Assembly (NCBI GenBank): GCA_017503375.1
Contig: JAFVTF010000070.1
Coordinates: forward strand, 1 to 64,000
Length of the DNA: 64,000 nt
Direction of reading: 5' to 3'
From: Lentisphaeria bacterium
Lineage (GTDB): Bacteria; Verrucomicrobiota; Lentisphaeria; Victivallales; UBA1829
Within the stretch, counting starts at the first letter, position 1; each line of letters starts with the position of its first letter. The translations under genes and the position numbers were made by a program. Below, in pieces: positions 46,094 through 54,867 of this stretch. Below the pieces are notes generated by a model. That model did not search any database, was not told the origin of the DNA, and saw nothing but the letters and a program-made list of their open reading frames with translations.

Positions 46094-46258
46094 GAGGTAA
46101 TTTCAAAAGTCCGGCAAAATTTGGCTGAAAAGAGATTGCTGATGAGATGGAAATGGTAGTTTGAGTGTGGCTACTCAAAGAGTAACCACCGAAAACGCTC
46201 CATTTTCAGATCACGGCAAGAATTTTCAGACAGTTTTGAAGACTTTTGAAATTGCCTC
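46094..46258 (+). repeat. 165-bp hairpin repeat (MITE-like), copy 2
   Basis: Complete copy with imperfect terminal inverted repeats: the first 18 bases and the reverse complement of the last 18 match at 17 positions. The rest is self-complementary around a central GTGGCTACTC/GAGTAACCAC hairpin. AATA flanks both ends as a likely 4-bp target duplication. It starts two bases after the GH2 stop and ends 17 bases before the nuclease ATG. Confidence 0.88.
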
Positions 46259-46275
46259 AATAAAAGTGCATTTTT

Positions 46276-47025
46276 ATGAAACGGAGATTTCATAATCTGT
46301 TATTTTTCCTGCTTCTCCTGCCGATACTTCTGTTTTCGGGGGAGAAACAGGATCATTTATTTTATGGAATTCCAAGTGAGAGCGACCTGTTATTGAACAG
46401 GAAAGGATTTGCTCTCGGTTACAGTCAAAAATATAAACAGGCAATCTGGGTCAGCTACATCCTTGAAGCAGAAACGCTCCGTCAGAAACAAGTCCGGCGC
46501 AAGAATAAATTCCGTGCAGACCCCGCTGTGAAACGGGCTCCGGTAAAACCGGGCGATTACACAAAAACCGGTTATGACAGGGGACATCTTGCTCCGGCAG
46601 CTGATATGACATGGTCGCAGCAAACAGAAAAAGAGTCATTTTACATGACAAATATGTCTCCGCAAATCCCCGGCTGCAACAGGGGAATCTGGAAACGTGT
46701 GGAAGCTCAAGTCCGGAAATGGGCGATTCAGGAAAAAAAGATCTGTGTCATAACGGGACCGATCTTTTCTGACAAATATAAGAAGATGGGAAAAGCAAAA
46801 ATAGCGGTTCCGGTTGCTTTTTACAAAGTGATTCTTGATCTGACTCCACCAAGAAAAATGATTGCGTTCATCATCCCGAATAAACCGTCAAAACGAAGAA
46901 TCCGGAGTTTTACAGTTTCAGTAGACAAAGTGGAATGCATCACAGGATACAACTTTTTCAGTGAGCTTTTGGAGCATCCGGACAATGAACTGAAGAAACA
47001 ATCGAATTTTTCAGATTGGAAGTAA
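46276..47025 (+). CDS. DNA/RNA non-specific endonuclease, secreted
   Basis: The 249-residue protein has a signal peptide (about residues 1-20) and the NUC1/NucA active site DRGHLAPAADM (about residues 99-109), followed by SFYMTNMSPQIPGCNRGIW with the metal-binding asparagine. It degrades double- and single-stranded nucleic acids, with Mg2+, in the periplasm or outside, perhaps to obtain nucleotides. No ribosome site is visible ahead of the ATG, and the hairpin repeat occupies its upstream region. Confidence 0.85.
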   Translation: MKRRFHNLLFFLLLLPILLFSGEKQDHLFYGIPSESDLLLNRKGFALGYSQKYKQAIWVSYILEAETLRQKQVRRKNKFRADPAVKRAPVKPGDYTKTGYDRGHLAPAADMTWSQQTEKESFYMTNMSPQIPGCNRGIWKRVEAQVRKWAIQEKKICVITGPIFSDKYKKMGKAKIAVPVAFYKVILDLTPPRKMIAFIIPNKPSKRRIRSFTVSVDKVECITGYNFFSELLEHPDNELKKQSNFSDWK

Positions 47026-47056
47026 TACACTCCGGATAATACAGATGATTCTCATC

Positions 47057-48877
47057 TTAAATCATCGGTTCCGGCTTTGCATCGGCTTTCAGTTTTTTCC
47101 ATTCTGAGTTTTCTTCATGACAAAGCTGCATCAGCTCTTTAATCAAACGCTGTCTGTATGCAATGGCATATTCTTCCGTTATATTCCCTGCTGAAAGTTC
47201 CTTATCCAACTTATCAAATTTCTTGAGAGTCAACTCAAAATAGCCGGCTGTTTTTTCGTAATTTTCTGCGATTTCGTTCCACTGTTTCTTTTCCAGAAGC
47301 CAACCGAGTGAGGCAAAAATAAAAGGTCCGATCCCCACAATGACTTCAGTATAATGAGTATGATCCAACCCGCACCAGGCCAGGAGATTTACAGATGAAA
47401 AGAAAATATAATGCAAAAGAAAAAACACAGACATACCCATGGAAATTCCATAGAAGATCTTTGCCCATTTCCTTACATTTCTGTCCCAACGCAAAAATCG
47501 GGGGACAGATGTTTTCCGATAGTAATCAAGCTGACTCTGGAGCCATGCTTTCCGAACCGTAGGCATTTGCTGGTGACATTCTTCCCCAATAGCGGAAGAA
47601 TGAATTGCAGGATCGCAAATCTCCCAGTTGCAAACAGGCAATGCACAGAAAAAATTGCCGCTTTCTGCCAGAACCATAGATGAAAATTCTTCCTTGATTC
47701 CCGCAAGTTTCCAAAATATTTTCAAACGCATCAATTCTGCAATTACGCGATGATTGCAGTATATGCGATAATCATCAGTTTTGTTGATATAAAATTTCTG
47801 GATGAGAAATGCGATCAGAAGACCGGATAAAAACAATGAAATAAAGGCGTTTACCCATGCACTGTTGAGACAGTCTTCCGTACTGAACGTAACACCGCCT
47901 GAGATTTGAGAGCAAATTGCGGCAGCAAAAGATATTGCAAGTACCAAATTAAACTGTTTCCAATAACGCCTCTGATGTTTCAATGCCTGTTTATCATGAT
48001 ATGAATAACGTTCAAAATCATCCATCACTGCATTTAATTTTTTCTGCTGCAGAGCTCTATCTGTTCCGGAATTCAGAATGTCAGCTTCCAGCCAGGCATC
48101 TTTTTCAATTGTGTCATGAGAAATTCTGTTTGCAACAATCATCTCTTTCAATGCTGAAATAACAGAATATTTTTCAGTATCTTTCCGGGATGCATCTTCT
48201 GACTCCAAATTGAATTGTTCAAAAGGAGTTCCGTAAAATGAAGAGGAATCCTCATCCCAGCTCAGGACATCCAACGCAGAACTCAATTTTGCCATAGTTT
48301 TTCCGGCATTTCCATTACGGCTGACTGACAGATTCACAACCAAATGCAGTTTTTCCGGATCGGGAGTCAGAAGATCATCAATATGAAATGCCTTATTTAT
48401 CAAATAATAGGTTCCGCCTTTTTTCGGTTCTCCGGAACTGTCAACAGCAGCCCTTCCATCCCATATTGTCAACAAGATATCTGAACGCTGACGGATATAA
48501 TCCGAAGCAGCGGAATAATCTCCGGCAGGAGCATTGCAAATAATCGTTTTATAAGCTCCAGTCAAATCATTCTGATAATTAATCAAATCCTCTTCCTGAT
48601 CAAAATCCTTACGGTATTCCTCCTCTTTGAAAGGGAGAACAACTATATATTTCACATCATCCGGACGGTACTTGACTGCATAGTGGTCAGCCCCTCTGGC
48701 TATGGAAGAAAGCAGTACAAGCGGAGTTTCCGGACCGATAATATGACGCAGGTGTTTCCAGAAAGCCTGAATCTGCGCTGCTACATAAGATTCATCCTCT
48801 GCAATGGATATATGACCGGAAATACCTACGACCAAAGGTATTTTCAACAAAGAATGTATGGTATTTTTATCATTCAT
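47057..48877 (-). CDS. SLOG-like Rossmann domain fused to membrane segments, putative stress/defence protein
   Basis: The 606-residue protein begins with a Rossmann-like domain showing VVGISGHIS, LLSSIARGADHYA and RSDILLTIWDGRA, the pattern of SLOG (LOG/DprA-related) nucleotide-derivative sensors. The C-terminal half has hydrophobic pairs near residues 305-360 and 480-525 flanking a conserved YCNHRVIAELMRLKIFWKLAG segment, similar to SLOG-TM proteins. SLOG-membrane fusions are proposed effectors in nucleotide-signalling conflict systems. It is monocistronic with its own strong promoter. No synthetase gene is adjacent. Confidence 0.7.
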   Translation of the reverse strand: MNDKNTIHSLLKIPLVVGISGHISIAEDESYVAAQIQAFWKHLRHIIGPETPLVLLSSIARGADHYAVKYRPDDVKYIVVLPFKEEEYRKDFDQEEDLINYQNDLTGAYKTIICNAPAGDYSAASDYIRQRSDILLTIWDGRAAVDSSGEPKKGGTYYLINKAFHIDDLLTPDPEKLHLVVNLSVSRNGNAGKTMAKLSSALDVLSWDEDSSSFYGTPFEQFNLESEDASRKDTEKYSVISALKEMIVANRISHDTIEKDAWLEADILNSGTDRALQQKKLNAVMDDFERYSYHDKQALKHQRRYWKQFNLVLAISFAAAICSQISGGVTFSTEDCLNSAWVNAFISLFLSGLLIAFLIQKFYINKTDDYRIYCNHRVIAELMRLKIFWKLAGIKEEFSSMVLAESGNFFCALPVCNWEICDPAIHSSAIGEECHQQMPTVRKAWLQSQLDYYRKTSVPRFLRWDRNVRKWAKIFYGISMGMSVFFLLHYIFFSSVNLLAWCGLDHTHYTEVIVGIGPFIFASLGWLLEKKQWNEIAENYEKTAGYFELTLKKFDKLDKELSAGNITEEYAIAYRQRLIKELMQLCHEENSEWKKLKADAKPEPMI

Positions 48878-48928
48878 AAATTTTCTCCGTGTTTTTGAAT
48901 TGATTCCAAAATATCAAAAATCCTTAAT

Positions 48929-48957
48929 AGTATATAACCGGAATATAGTTTTTGCAA
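48929..48957 (-). promoter_or_regulatory. Predicted promoter of SLOG-like gene
   Basis: On the minus strand TTGCAA and TATACT are spaced by 17 bases, about 52 bases before the ATG. Confidence 0.6.
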
Positions 48958-48996
48958 TCAGGAAAGAATATATTCCGAAAAAAACTGAAAAATTAT

Positions 48997-50478
48997 TTAC
49001 TTTTTGTAATTTTCCGGCTTGATAATACCAAAGTAAAAATCATGTTTTTTCATTTTTCCATATTTTGCCTTGTAAGGAAAAAGCACAAATGTCCAATCCG
49101 GAGACTGTCCGAGATTTTTCTTGAGATATCCGGCACTTTCTTCATTTCTGGCTGATATCACCAGCGCACCATGTCTGCGGATAATATCCCGATGGGTATC
49201 CAACAGAATTTTATCATGAGCAGGAGCCGCTTTCACCTGATAACGATATGCTTTTTGAAGAATGGAAGTGTGCCAGACATCTCCGGTAATAAACGGAATT
49301 TCCCTTTTTCCGGTCTGTTCATAATAATATTTTTCTGCCGTCCGGCGGAGTTCATCCGGATTCAAATGTCGGCGGAATGAAGAGGAAAAGTTGGAATGAA
49401 GCAAATCGACAATCATTACAACAGAAGCAAAAGCAAAAACAAGCACAGCAAAGTTAATAATTGTCTTCCGGTCAACTTCTGCAGGATACACAGACATAAT
49501 CAAAATCCCGGCTGGCAGGAACAATTGGAATGTCCACATCATCTCCAACCGCTGATTTGCCAATGCCATGAGAAGAAGAATTGCCGCCTGCCCACCCATG
49601 ATAAATCCGGCATACTTTGCAGCGGCCGGATTCGCAAAACAGCGGATTTTCCCGGGCAATTTTTTATGAGTAAGACAATAAGTCAACACCGCAGCTGCAC
49701 TCATACAAAGAATTGGTGCGGCAATCGAAAACAGAATGGCAAAAATCTGAAAAAAATAACTGTACTGCTTTATTTTTCCTTCTGCAATATATGCAAAAGA
49801 GGAAAAATCCGTTTGCCATAAATGGTAAAGGTGAGGAGAAATCAAAAGGAAAAACAGCCCGCCCGCAAGGTATGGTTTGTATGATTTGAACAATAAACGG
49901 GCATTTTTATCATAGACCATATAAGCCAGAAAAGAGAGAAAAAAGATTCCGGCATAATATTTTGTCAGAAATGCACACGCTCCGCTGACCGCAAGCAGAA
50001 GCCATTGGTTCAATTTATTTTCCGTGATTCCCTTGTAAAAGTAATAGCACATCATGGGGACAAAAAGAATGTGCGGAACATTGGCATTAAATTTCGGAGT
50101 CTCATAATTATAAAGGAAATAAAAGGTTATGATCAGCGTTGCCATAACACTCTGCGGACGCTCAAAGAAACATCTTGACAGCTTGTAAATATATACAAAA
50201 CCGATAGTAACAACAATCTGACTTAAGAGAAATACAGAAAAATTGTGAAAACGGAACAGAGAACAAAACCAGTAAAGCATATACCCCGCCATCGGCGGAT
50301 GCTTGGCATTTCCCAGGTTGAAAGTGCTGCCCCACATCAAGGTTTCTGCCGGATCATAATGAAGAGCTTCGTAATAGGATGTTGGAATCAACACCCACAT
50401 TATTCCTGAAAATAATAAAAAGTAAAAAAAGAATTTTAATGAAAAATCTTTTTTTATCTCACAGAAAACATTTCTCAT
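48997..50478 (-). CDS. ArnT/PMT-like membrane glycosyltransferase (GT39/GT83)
   Basis: The 493-residue protein has about ten to eleven hydrophobic segments, an early acidic loop DPAETLMWGSTFNLGNAKHPPMAGYML with the DE/D-type catalytic site (given here as DPAET and KHPPM), and a C-terminal soluble domain. Such enzymes transfer sugars from polyprenyl phosphate to lipid A or proteins. Start at 50478 has AAAGG five bases upstream; the longer frame has no site. It is divergent from the ceramidase-like gene. Confidence 0.8.
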   Translation of the reverse strand: MRNVFCEIKKDFSLKFFFYFLLFSGIMWVLIPTSYYEALHYDPAETLMWGSTFNLGNAKHPPMAGYMLYWFCSLFRFHNFSVFLLSQIVVTIGFVYIYKLSRCFFERPQSVMATLIITFYFLYNYETPKFNANVPHILFVPMMCYYFYKGITENKLNQWLLLAVSGACAFLTKYYAGIFFLSFLAYMVYDKNARLLFKSYKPYLAGGLFFLLISPHLYHLWQTDFSSFAYIAEGKIKQYSYFFQIFAILFSIAAPILCMSAAAVLTYCLTHKKLPGKIRCFANPAAAKYAGFIMGGQAAILLLMALANQRLEMMWTFQLFLPAGILIMSVYPAEVDRKTIINFAVLVFAFASVVMIVDLLHSNFSSSFRRHLNPDELRRTAEKYYYEQTGKREIPFITGDVWHTSILQKAYRYQVKAAPAHDKILLDTHRDIIRRHGALVISARNEESAGYLKKNLGQSPDWTFVLFPYKAKYGKMKKHDFYFGIIKPENYKK

Positions 50479-50512
50479 ACAGCACCTTTTCAAAATAATC
50501 CGTTGAATCAGT

Positions 50513-50540
50513 AATATATACTGACATTTAAAAAAAACAA
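50513..50540 (-). promoter_or_regulatory. Predicted promoter of glycosyltransferase gene
   Basis: On the minus strand TTGTTT and TATATT are spaced by 16 bases. It shares an AATGTCAGTATATA string with the promoter at 24276-24304. Confidence 0.5.
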
Positions 50541-50633
50541 GAGTCGTTTTGAAATCCTTACTTATCAAGATTGGTGAATTTGTAAAATATTCTCATTTTA
50601 TTGATGTTTTTGATTTTTTTTGAATAAAAGAGC

Positions 50634-50662
50634 TTGTAAAAAACAGCAGACTGAATTATATT
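50634..50662 (+). promoter_or_regulatory. Predicted promoter of ceramidase-like gene
   Basis: TTGTAA and TATATT are spaced by 17 bases, about 45 bases before the ATG. Confidence 0.6.
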
Positions 50663-50707
50663 TTTCAAAGCAAAAAAATAAACCTGAAATATTAAGGAGA
50701 AAACAAC

Positions 50708-52015
50708 ATGAAAATCGGTTTTGCTCAGGAAATTATCACGCCGCCCATCGGTGTCGATCTTGCCGGCTACTTTAATGAACGCCTCAATGTAGGGATGTAC
50801 GATGACCTCTATGTGAAAACCATCGTTTTTGAAGTCGATGGAAAACGCTGCGGTATCGTTGTGTTTGACCTGCTCGGTTACAGTCAGGGAATCCGTGACG
50901 GTGTCCGCAATGGAGCCGCGGCTGAATTCGGGCAGGAATTTTCCGATGGTCTCATTATCACTGCCACACACACTCATACAGGCCCCCGGATTGCAAAATT
51001 CGACACTGAAAATCCGCTGGTCAAAGATATCGTTGATGCAGCTATGCGCAGCTTGAGACGTTCCGTTGCAAACCTCCAGGACGGTGTCCTCGAAGCAACA
51101 AGCGTCTACAACAACCCCTATGCTTTCGTCCGCAGATATTTCATGAAAAACGGAACGATCGTCACAAATCCCGGTTGGAGAAATCCCGATATTGACCGTC
51201 CGGAAACAGAATTCGACCGTACCATCGAAATCCTCGGTGTCCGTCAGTGCGGACGTCTTGCAGCCTTGATCTGCAACATTGCAAACCACGGTGATACCAT
51301 CGGCGGAAATTTTGTTTCAGCTGACTGGTACGGAAGAATGACACAGGCAATCCAGTACGAACTCAAAGAAAGCATTCCGGTTCTCATCCTCGACGATGCG
51401 TCCGGTGATATCAACCACTTTGACTTCCGTCAGGATATCAAACAGACCGGTTTTGAAGAAGCTGTCCGTATCGGACGCGGCTATGCAAGAATCGTCCTCG
51501 ATGCCCTGAAAGATTTGAAACCTCTGGAAGCAGATTCCGTTAAAGTCAGCAACGGAACAGTCACGATCCCCCACCGCAAACTTACCGAAGCGGAACTGGC
51601 AGAAGCTCATCACATTCTTGCTACCGTTCCGGATATCAAAAAGGAAGGCGACTTTGAAAGTCAGGATTTGGCAAACAAAGTTCCTGCAGCACTGCGTTAC
51701 TTCGCACAGCGTGCGCTGGATTGCCATGAAAAGAGTGTCCCCTCTCACAGCTGCCGTATGACAAATATCCAGATCGGCAAAGATCTTATGTTCTCCACAC
51801 TTCCCGGCGAAAGTTTCAACGGTATTGCACGTGCGATCCGCGAAAAAAGCCCCTGCAAACACACCTTTGTTGTGGAACTTTCCCAGGATGTTTCCGGATA
51901 CGTTCCCATGAAGGAATGTTTTGCCCGCGGCGGATATGAAGTCCAGCCCGGCATTGATACCGTTGCTCCTGAAGCAGCTGATGTCATCATCGAAAAGGCT
52001 GTAGAACTGTTCTGA
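50708..52015 (+). CDS. Neutral/alkaline ceramidase-superfamily protein
   Basis: The 435-residue protein has the superfamily landmarks TPPIGVDLAGYF, SATHTHTGP-like (TATHTHTGP, with metal-binding histidines) and CNIANHGDTIGG. These enzymes cleave amides such as ceramide; many bacterial members have unknown substrates. No signal peptide is visible, so it is probably intracellular. Codon use favours C-ending codons, suggesting strong expression. It has its own promoter and a terminator 20 bases after the stop. Confidence 0.8.
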   Translation: MKIGFAQEIITPPIGVDLAGYFNERLNVGMYDDLYVKTIVFEVDGKRCGIVVFDLLGYSQGIRDGVRNGAAAEFGQEFSDGLIITATHTHTGPRIAKFDTENPLVKDIVDAAMRSLRRSVANLQDGVLEATSVYNNPYAFVRRYFMKNGTIVTNPGWRNPDIDRPETEFDRTIEILGVRQCGRLAALICNIANHGDTIGGNFVSADWYGRMTQAIQYELKESIPVLILDDASGDINHFDFRQDIKQTGFEEAVRIGRGYARIVLDALKDLKPLEADSVKVSNGTVTIPHRKLTEAELAEAHHILATVPDIKKEGDFESQDLANKVPAALRYFAQRALDCHEKSVPSHSCRMTNIQIGKDLMFSTLPGESFNGIARAIREKSPCKHTFVVELSQDVSGYVPMKECFARGGYEVQPGIDTVAPEAADVIIEKAVELF

Positions 52016-52035
52016 TCTCTTCCGCATATTCAGAA

Positions 52036-52076
52036 AAGCTGCTGCAAAATTCAATGTTTGCGGCAGCTTCTTTTTT
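52036..52076 (+). terminator. Rho-independent terminator
   Basis: AAGCTGCTGCAAA and TTTGCGGCAGCTT form a long hairpin followed by a T-run. The 165-bp repeat begins six bases further on. Confidence 0.85.
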
Positions 52077-52081
52077 GCATA

Positions 52082-52246
52082 GAGGTAATTTCAAAAGTCC
52101 GGCAAAATTTGGCTGAAAAGAGATTGCTGATGAGATGGAAATGGTAGTTTGAGCGTGGCTACTCACAGAGTAACCACCGAAAACGCTCCATTTTCAGATC
52201 ACAGCAAGAATTTTCAGACATTTTTGAAGACTTTTGAAATTGCCTC
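52082..52246 (+). repeat. 165-bp hairpin repeat (MITE-like), copy 3
   Basis: Complete copy, same length as copy 2 and nearly identical. Flanks are CATA on both sides, a likely 4-bp target duplication. The apex hairpin is GTGGCTACTC (52155-52164) with GAGTAACCAC (52168-52177). It is inserted between a terminator and the nagA promoter; the 356-base gene-free stretch 52016-52371 holds only the terminator, this repeat and a promoter. Confidence 0.9.
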
Positions 52247-52283
52247 CATAAAAAAAAATACATATCATTTTTCAAAAATCCGG

Positions 52284-52311
52284 TTGAAAAGTTCAGGAAA
52301 AATGCTATTAT
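52284..52311 (+). promoter_or_regulatory. Predicted promoter of second nagA
   Basis: TTGAAA and TATTAT are spaced by 16 bases, about 60 bases before the ATG. Confidence 0.55.
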
Positions 52312-52371
52312 TACCCGGAGAAGGATATGGTATTTTCCAAAGATTTTATATTAAACAAGGAGTAGAAACTC

Positions 52372-53517
52372 ATGAAAACATTGTTGAAAGACTGCCAGTT
52401 GGTCACCCCCGAAATGGAATTGGAAGGTGCTTCCGTTCTGATCGAAAATGATCGGATCAAACGGATTTATACCTGTGATGATGAACTGCCGGAAGCAGAT
52501 CAGGTCATTGATATTCAGGGTGATTTCGTCATGCCCGGATTCATTGATGTTCACTGTCACGGGAATTCCGGACTTGATTTTGCCGACTGTACGCTCGAAG
52601 CAGTCAAGACCATGGCTGAAAAGAAACTGCTGGAAGGAGTTACCACCCTTCTCCCGACAACCCTCACCCTGCCCGAAGAAACTCTGGCAGAAGCGATGAA
52701 AACCGCTGCAGAATATGCAAAGAATCCCACCGGCTGTAAAGTCCCCGGAGTTCATCTGGAAGGTCCGTTCATCAACCCGAAATGCCTCGGTGCACAGAAC
52801 CCGGCATACGTCCGTGCCCCCAATCTGGATGAAGTTATGCGCTTGAATGCGATTTATCCTGTTCTGAAAGTTTCCTATGCAGTGGAAATGGAAGGCGGAG
52901 CTGAATTTGCAGCAGAACTGATCTCTGAAGGAATCACACCTTCCTGCGTTCACAGTGCGGCAACTTATGCAGAATTCCAGGCAGCACACGAACACGGCTT
53001 GAAAAACCTCAGTCATTTCTGCAACCAGATGACACCGCTTCATCACCGCGATATCGGACTGGTCGGAGCTGGTTTGATGAATGAAGATGTTTATATTGAA
53101 TTCATCTGCGACAAACTCCACATCTGCCCGGATATGATCAATCTGGTCTTCTCCCTCAAGGATGTCAATCACATTCAGCTGATCACCGATGCAATGCGCG
53201 CAGCCGGAATGCCCGATGGCGAATCTTCTCTCGGTGGACTTCCTGTGATCGTGAAAGACGGTGCAGCACGTTTGAAATCCAACGGAGCATTGGCAGGAAG
53301 CACTCTGAAACTGAATCACGCTCTGCGGAATGTGGCAGAAATCACCGGATATTCCCTCTCTGAACTGGTGAAAACCACCTCCTGGAACCAGGCTTGCGCA
53401 CTCGGATTGAAGGATGTCGGCCGCATTGAACCCGGCTACTTCGCGGATATCGTTGTCCTCGACGGCAGCTTTGAAGTCCGTCAGGTCTTCGTTAACGGTG
53501 TCAAGAAAGTCGGATAA
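52372..53517 (+). CDS. nagA: N-acetylglucosamine-6-phosphate deacetylase, second copy
   Basis: The 381-residue enzyme has MPGFIDVHCHGNSG, HLEGPFINP, SHFCNQMTPLHH and ITDAMRAAGMPDG with the catalytic aspartate. It is a paralogue of the nagA at 2693-3838 with the same length but many substitutions. Here the GGH-type motif is replaced by CVHSAATYAE. C-rich codon usage and a strong AAGGAG site suggest high expression. It stands alone with its own promoter and terminator, away from nagB. Confidence 0.92.
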   Translation: MKTLLKDCQLVTPEMELEGASVLIENDRIKRIYTCDDELPEADQVIDIQGDFVMPGFIDVHCHGNSGLDFADCTLEAVKTMAEKKLLEGVTTLLPTTLTLPEETLAEAMKTAAEYAKNPTGCKVPGVHLEGPFINPKCLGAQNPAYVRAPNLDEVMRLNAIYPVLKVSYAVEMEGGAEFAAELISEGITPSCVHSAATYAEFQAAHEHGLKNLSHFCNQMTPLHHRDIGLVGAGLMNEDVYIEFICDKLHICPDMINLVFSLKDVNHIQLITDAMRAAGMPDGESSLGGLPVIVKDGAARLKSNGALAGSTLKLNHALRNVAEITGYSLSELVKTTSWNQACALGLKDVGRIEPGYFADIVVLDGSFEVRQVFVNGVKKVG

Positions 53518-53531
53518 GGAAACGCTATTAC

Positions 53532-53575
53532 AACGGAGTGTGCAGTTTCATTCTGCCGCTCCGTTATTTGTTTTT
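53532..53575 (+). terminator. Rho-independent terminator after nagA
   Basis: AACGGAG...CTCCGTT hairpin with an inner TGCAG/CTGC stem, then a T-rich tail. Confidence 0.7.
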
Positions 53576-53589
53576 GAGGAGGCAGGTTT

Positions 53590-54867
53590 ATGCTGAAAAA
53601 AGCTGCAGTTTTTTCTCTGATCTTATTGAGTTCTCTGTTTTCAGTTTTGAATGCAGATGAACCAGTGGGAGTGTTTCGCATTCAGAACACGCAGGAGTTT
53701 ATCCGGAAGAGTTCCGTCTTTATGAGCAAGGTCAACGAGCAGGCCGGCGGTGCAACAGCGGTGTTTCTGAATGATGGATTATTGTCTAAACTTACAGCTT
53801 TGGACCCGAATAAACCTGTTACAGCGTATTTTTATTTTGCCAAACCTGCTTTGCAGATGGTATATTTCGGCAGTTATCTCAAGGGGAAAAAACTGGAAAA
53901 AGTTTCAGCTCTTCCCGGACAGAACCTTGTTCCCGAAAAAGATAAATCCGGCGGGATTGTTTATGCTGATCCGAAATTCAAGAACCGGATCAAAGGCTTG
54001 AAAGCCGATACCATTCCCCTGCCCCGGAAGATTCTTGCCGGACAATATATTTTCCGGGAAAATCTTCAAGCTCCGGACAACAGTATACACAATCATGATA
54101 TTGCAGTTTTCCTTTCCAATGAGTTCGACAGGTTTTCATTCACGGTTGATTTTCCATCCGAAGATCTCCTGAACGCTGAAGTGGATTTCATCGCAAAGAA
54201 AAACAGTAAGATGAATGAATTCAGCAATCGTCAGCATCCGCAATTGAAGGACAGGGCTTTGGCACTCCCGAAACCGGAATTTTATATTTATGCTGAACTC
54301 CCCGCCGGGCAGCCGGCAGCCAGAGGGTTCATTGATGTCTGCACCATTGCTTCTCAGGATTTCGCAAATGATGAACATATCCTCGGCCGTTTTCTCCACA
54401 CTGTTCTGACCGGAGATCATCCGGCAGCCCTGATGCTCAGCAAGAATCAGGATTACTATCTGTTCAGCGGAACAATTCCTTCCGCAGAAAGAAAAGCGTA
54501 CTTTGAAAAATTCCTGAAATCCAACGGGGATTCCTACAGCGGGAAAACATACCTTTTCCACAACGATGACGGAACTGATATTTATGTTGCAATCATTGGA
54601 AATACAGCAAACCTTCTGATTAAAAAGAAAAACGGAATGACCCCGGGAATTTCTCAGACATTCCAATCGTTAAAGCCTTTGAGACAGAAATGTTCCGGCA
54701 GAGAATTTCTGCTTGCCATGATGCGGAACGCTGAAGGCTCTTATGAAAAAATGATTTCCTCTTCCATGATAAACGGGAAATTTCATTTTACTTTGAATCT
54801 GCGCCCGAAGGCAGCTTTTACCATACTTCCGCGGCTGTTCACCGGAGAGGATTTATTTCAGGAATGA
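53590..54867 (+). CDS. Large secreted protein, unknown
   Basis: The 425-residue protein has a signal peptide (about residues 1-22, ending LNADE) and no lipobox. The mature part looks like an alternating beta/alpha protein with an EFYIYAELP-like segment (residues near 236) and a FLLAMMRNAEGSYEK helix near the end. No family is recognised. GAGGAGG lies seven bases before the ATG. Its stop overlaps the UPF0489 start by four bases, so the two are translated together. Confidence 0.7.
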   Translation: MLKKAAVFSLILLSSLFSVLNADEPVGVFRIQNTQEFIRKSSVFMSKVNEQAGGATAVFLNDGLLSKLTALDPNKPVTAYFYFAKPALQMVYFGSYLKGKKLEKVSALPGQNLVPEKDKSGGIVYADPKFKNRIKGLKADTIPLPRKILAGQYIFRENLQAPDNSIHNHDIAVFLSNEFDRFSFTVDFPSEDLLNAEVDFIAKKNSKMNEFSNRQHPQLKDRALALPKPEFYIYAELPAGQPAARGFIDVCTIASQDFANDEHILGRFLHTVLTGDHPAALMLSKNQDYYLFSGTIPSAERKAYFEKFLKSNGDSYSGKTYLFHNDDGTDIYVAIIGNTANLLIKKKNGMTPGISQTFQSLKPLRQKCSGREFLLAMMRNAEGSYEKMISSSMINGKFHFTLNLRPKAAFTILPRLFTGEDLFQE

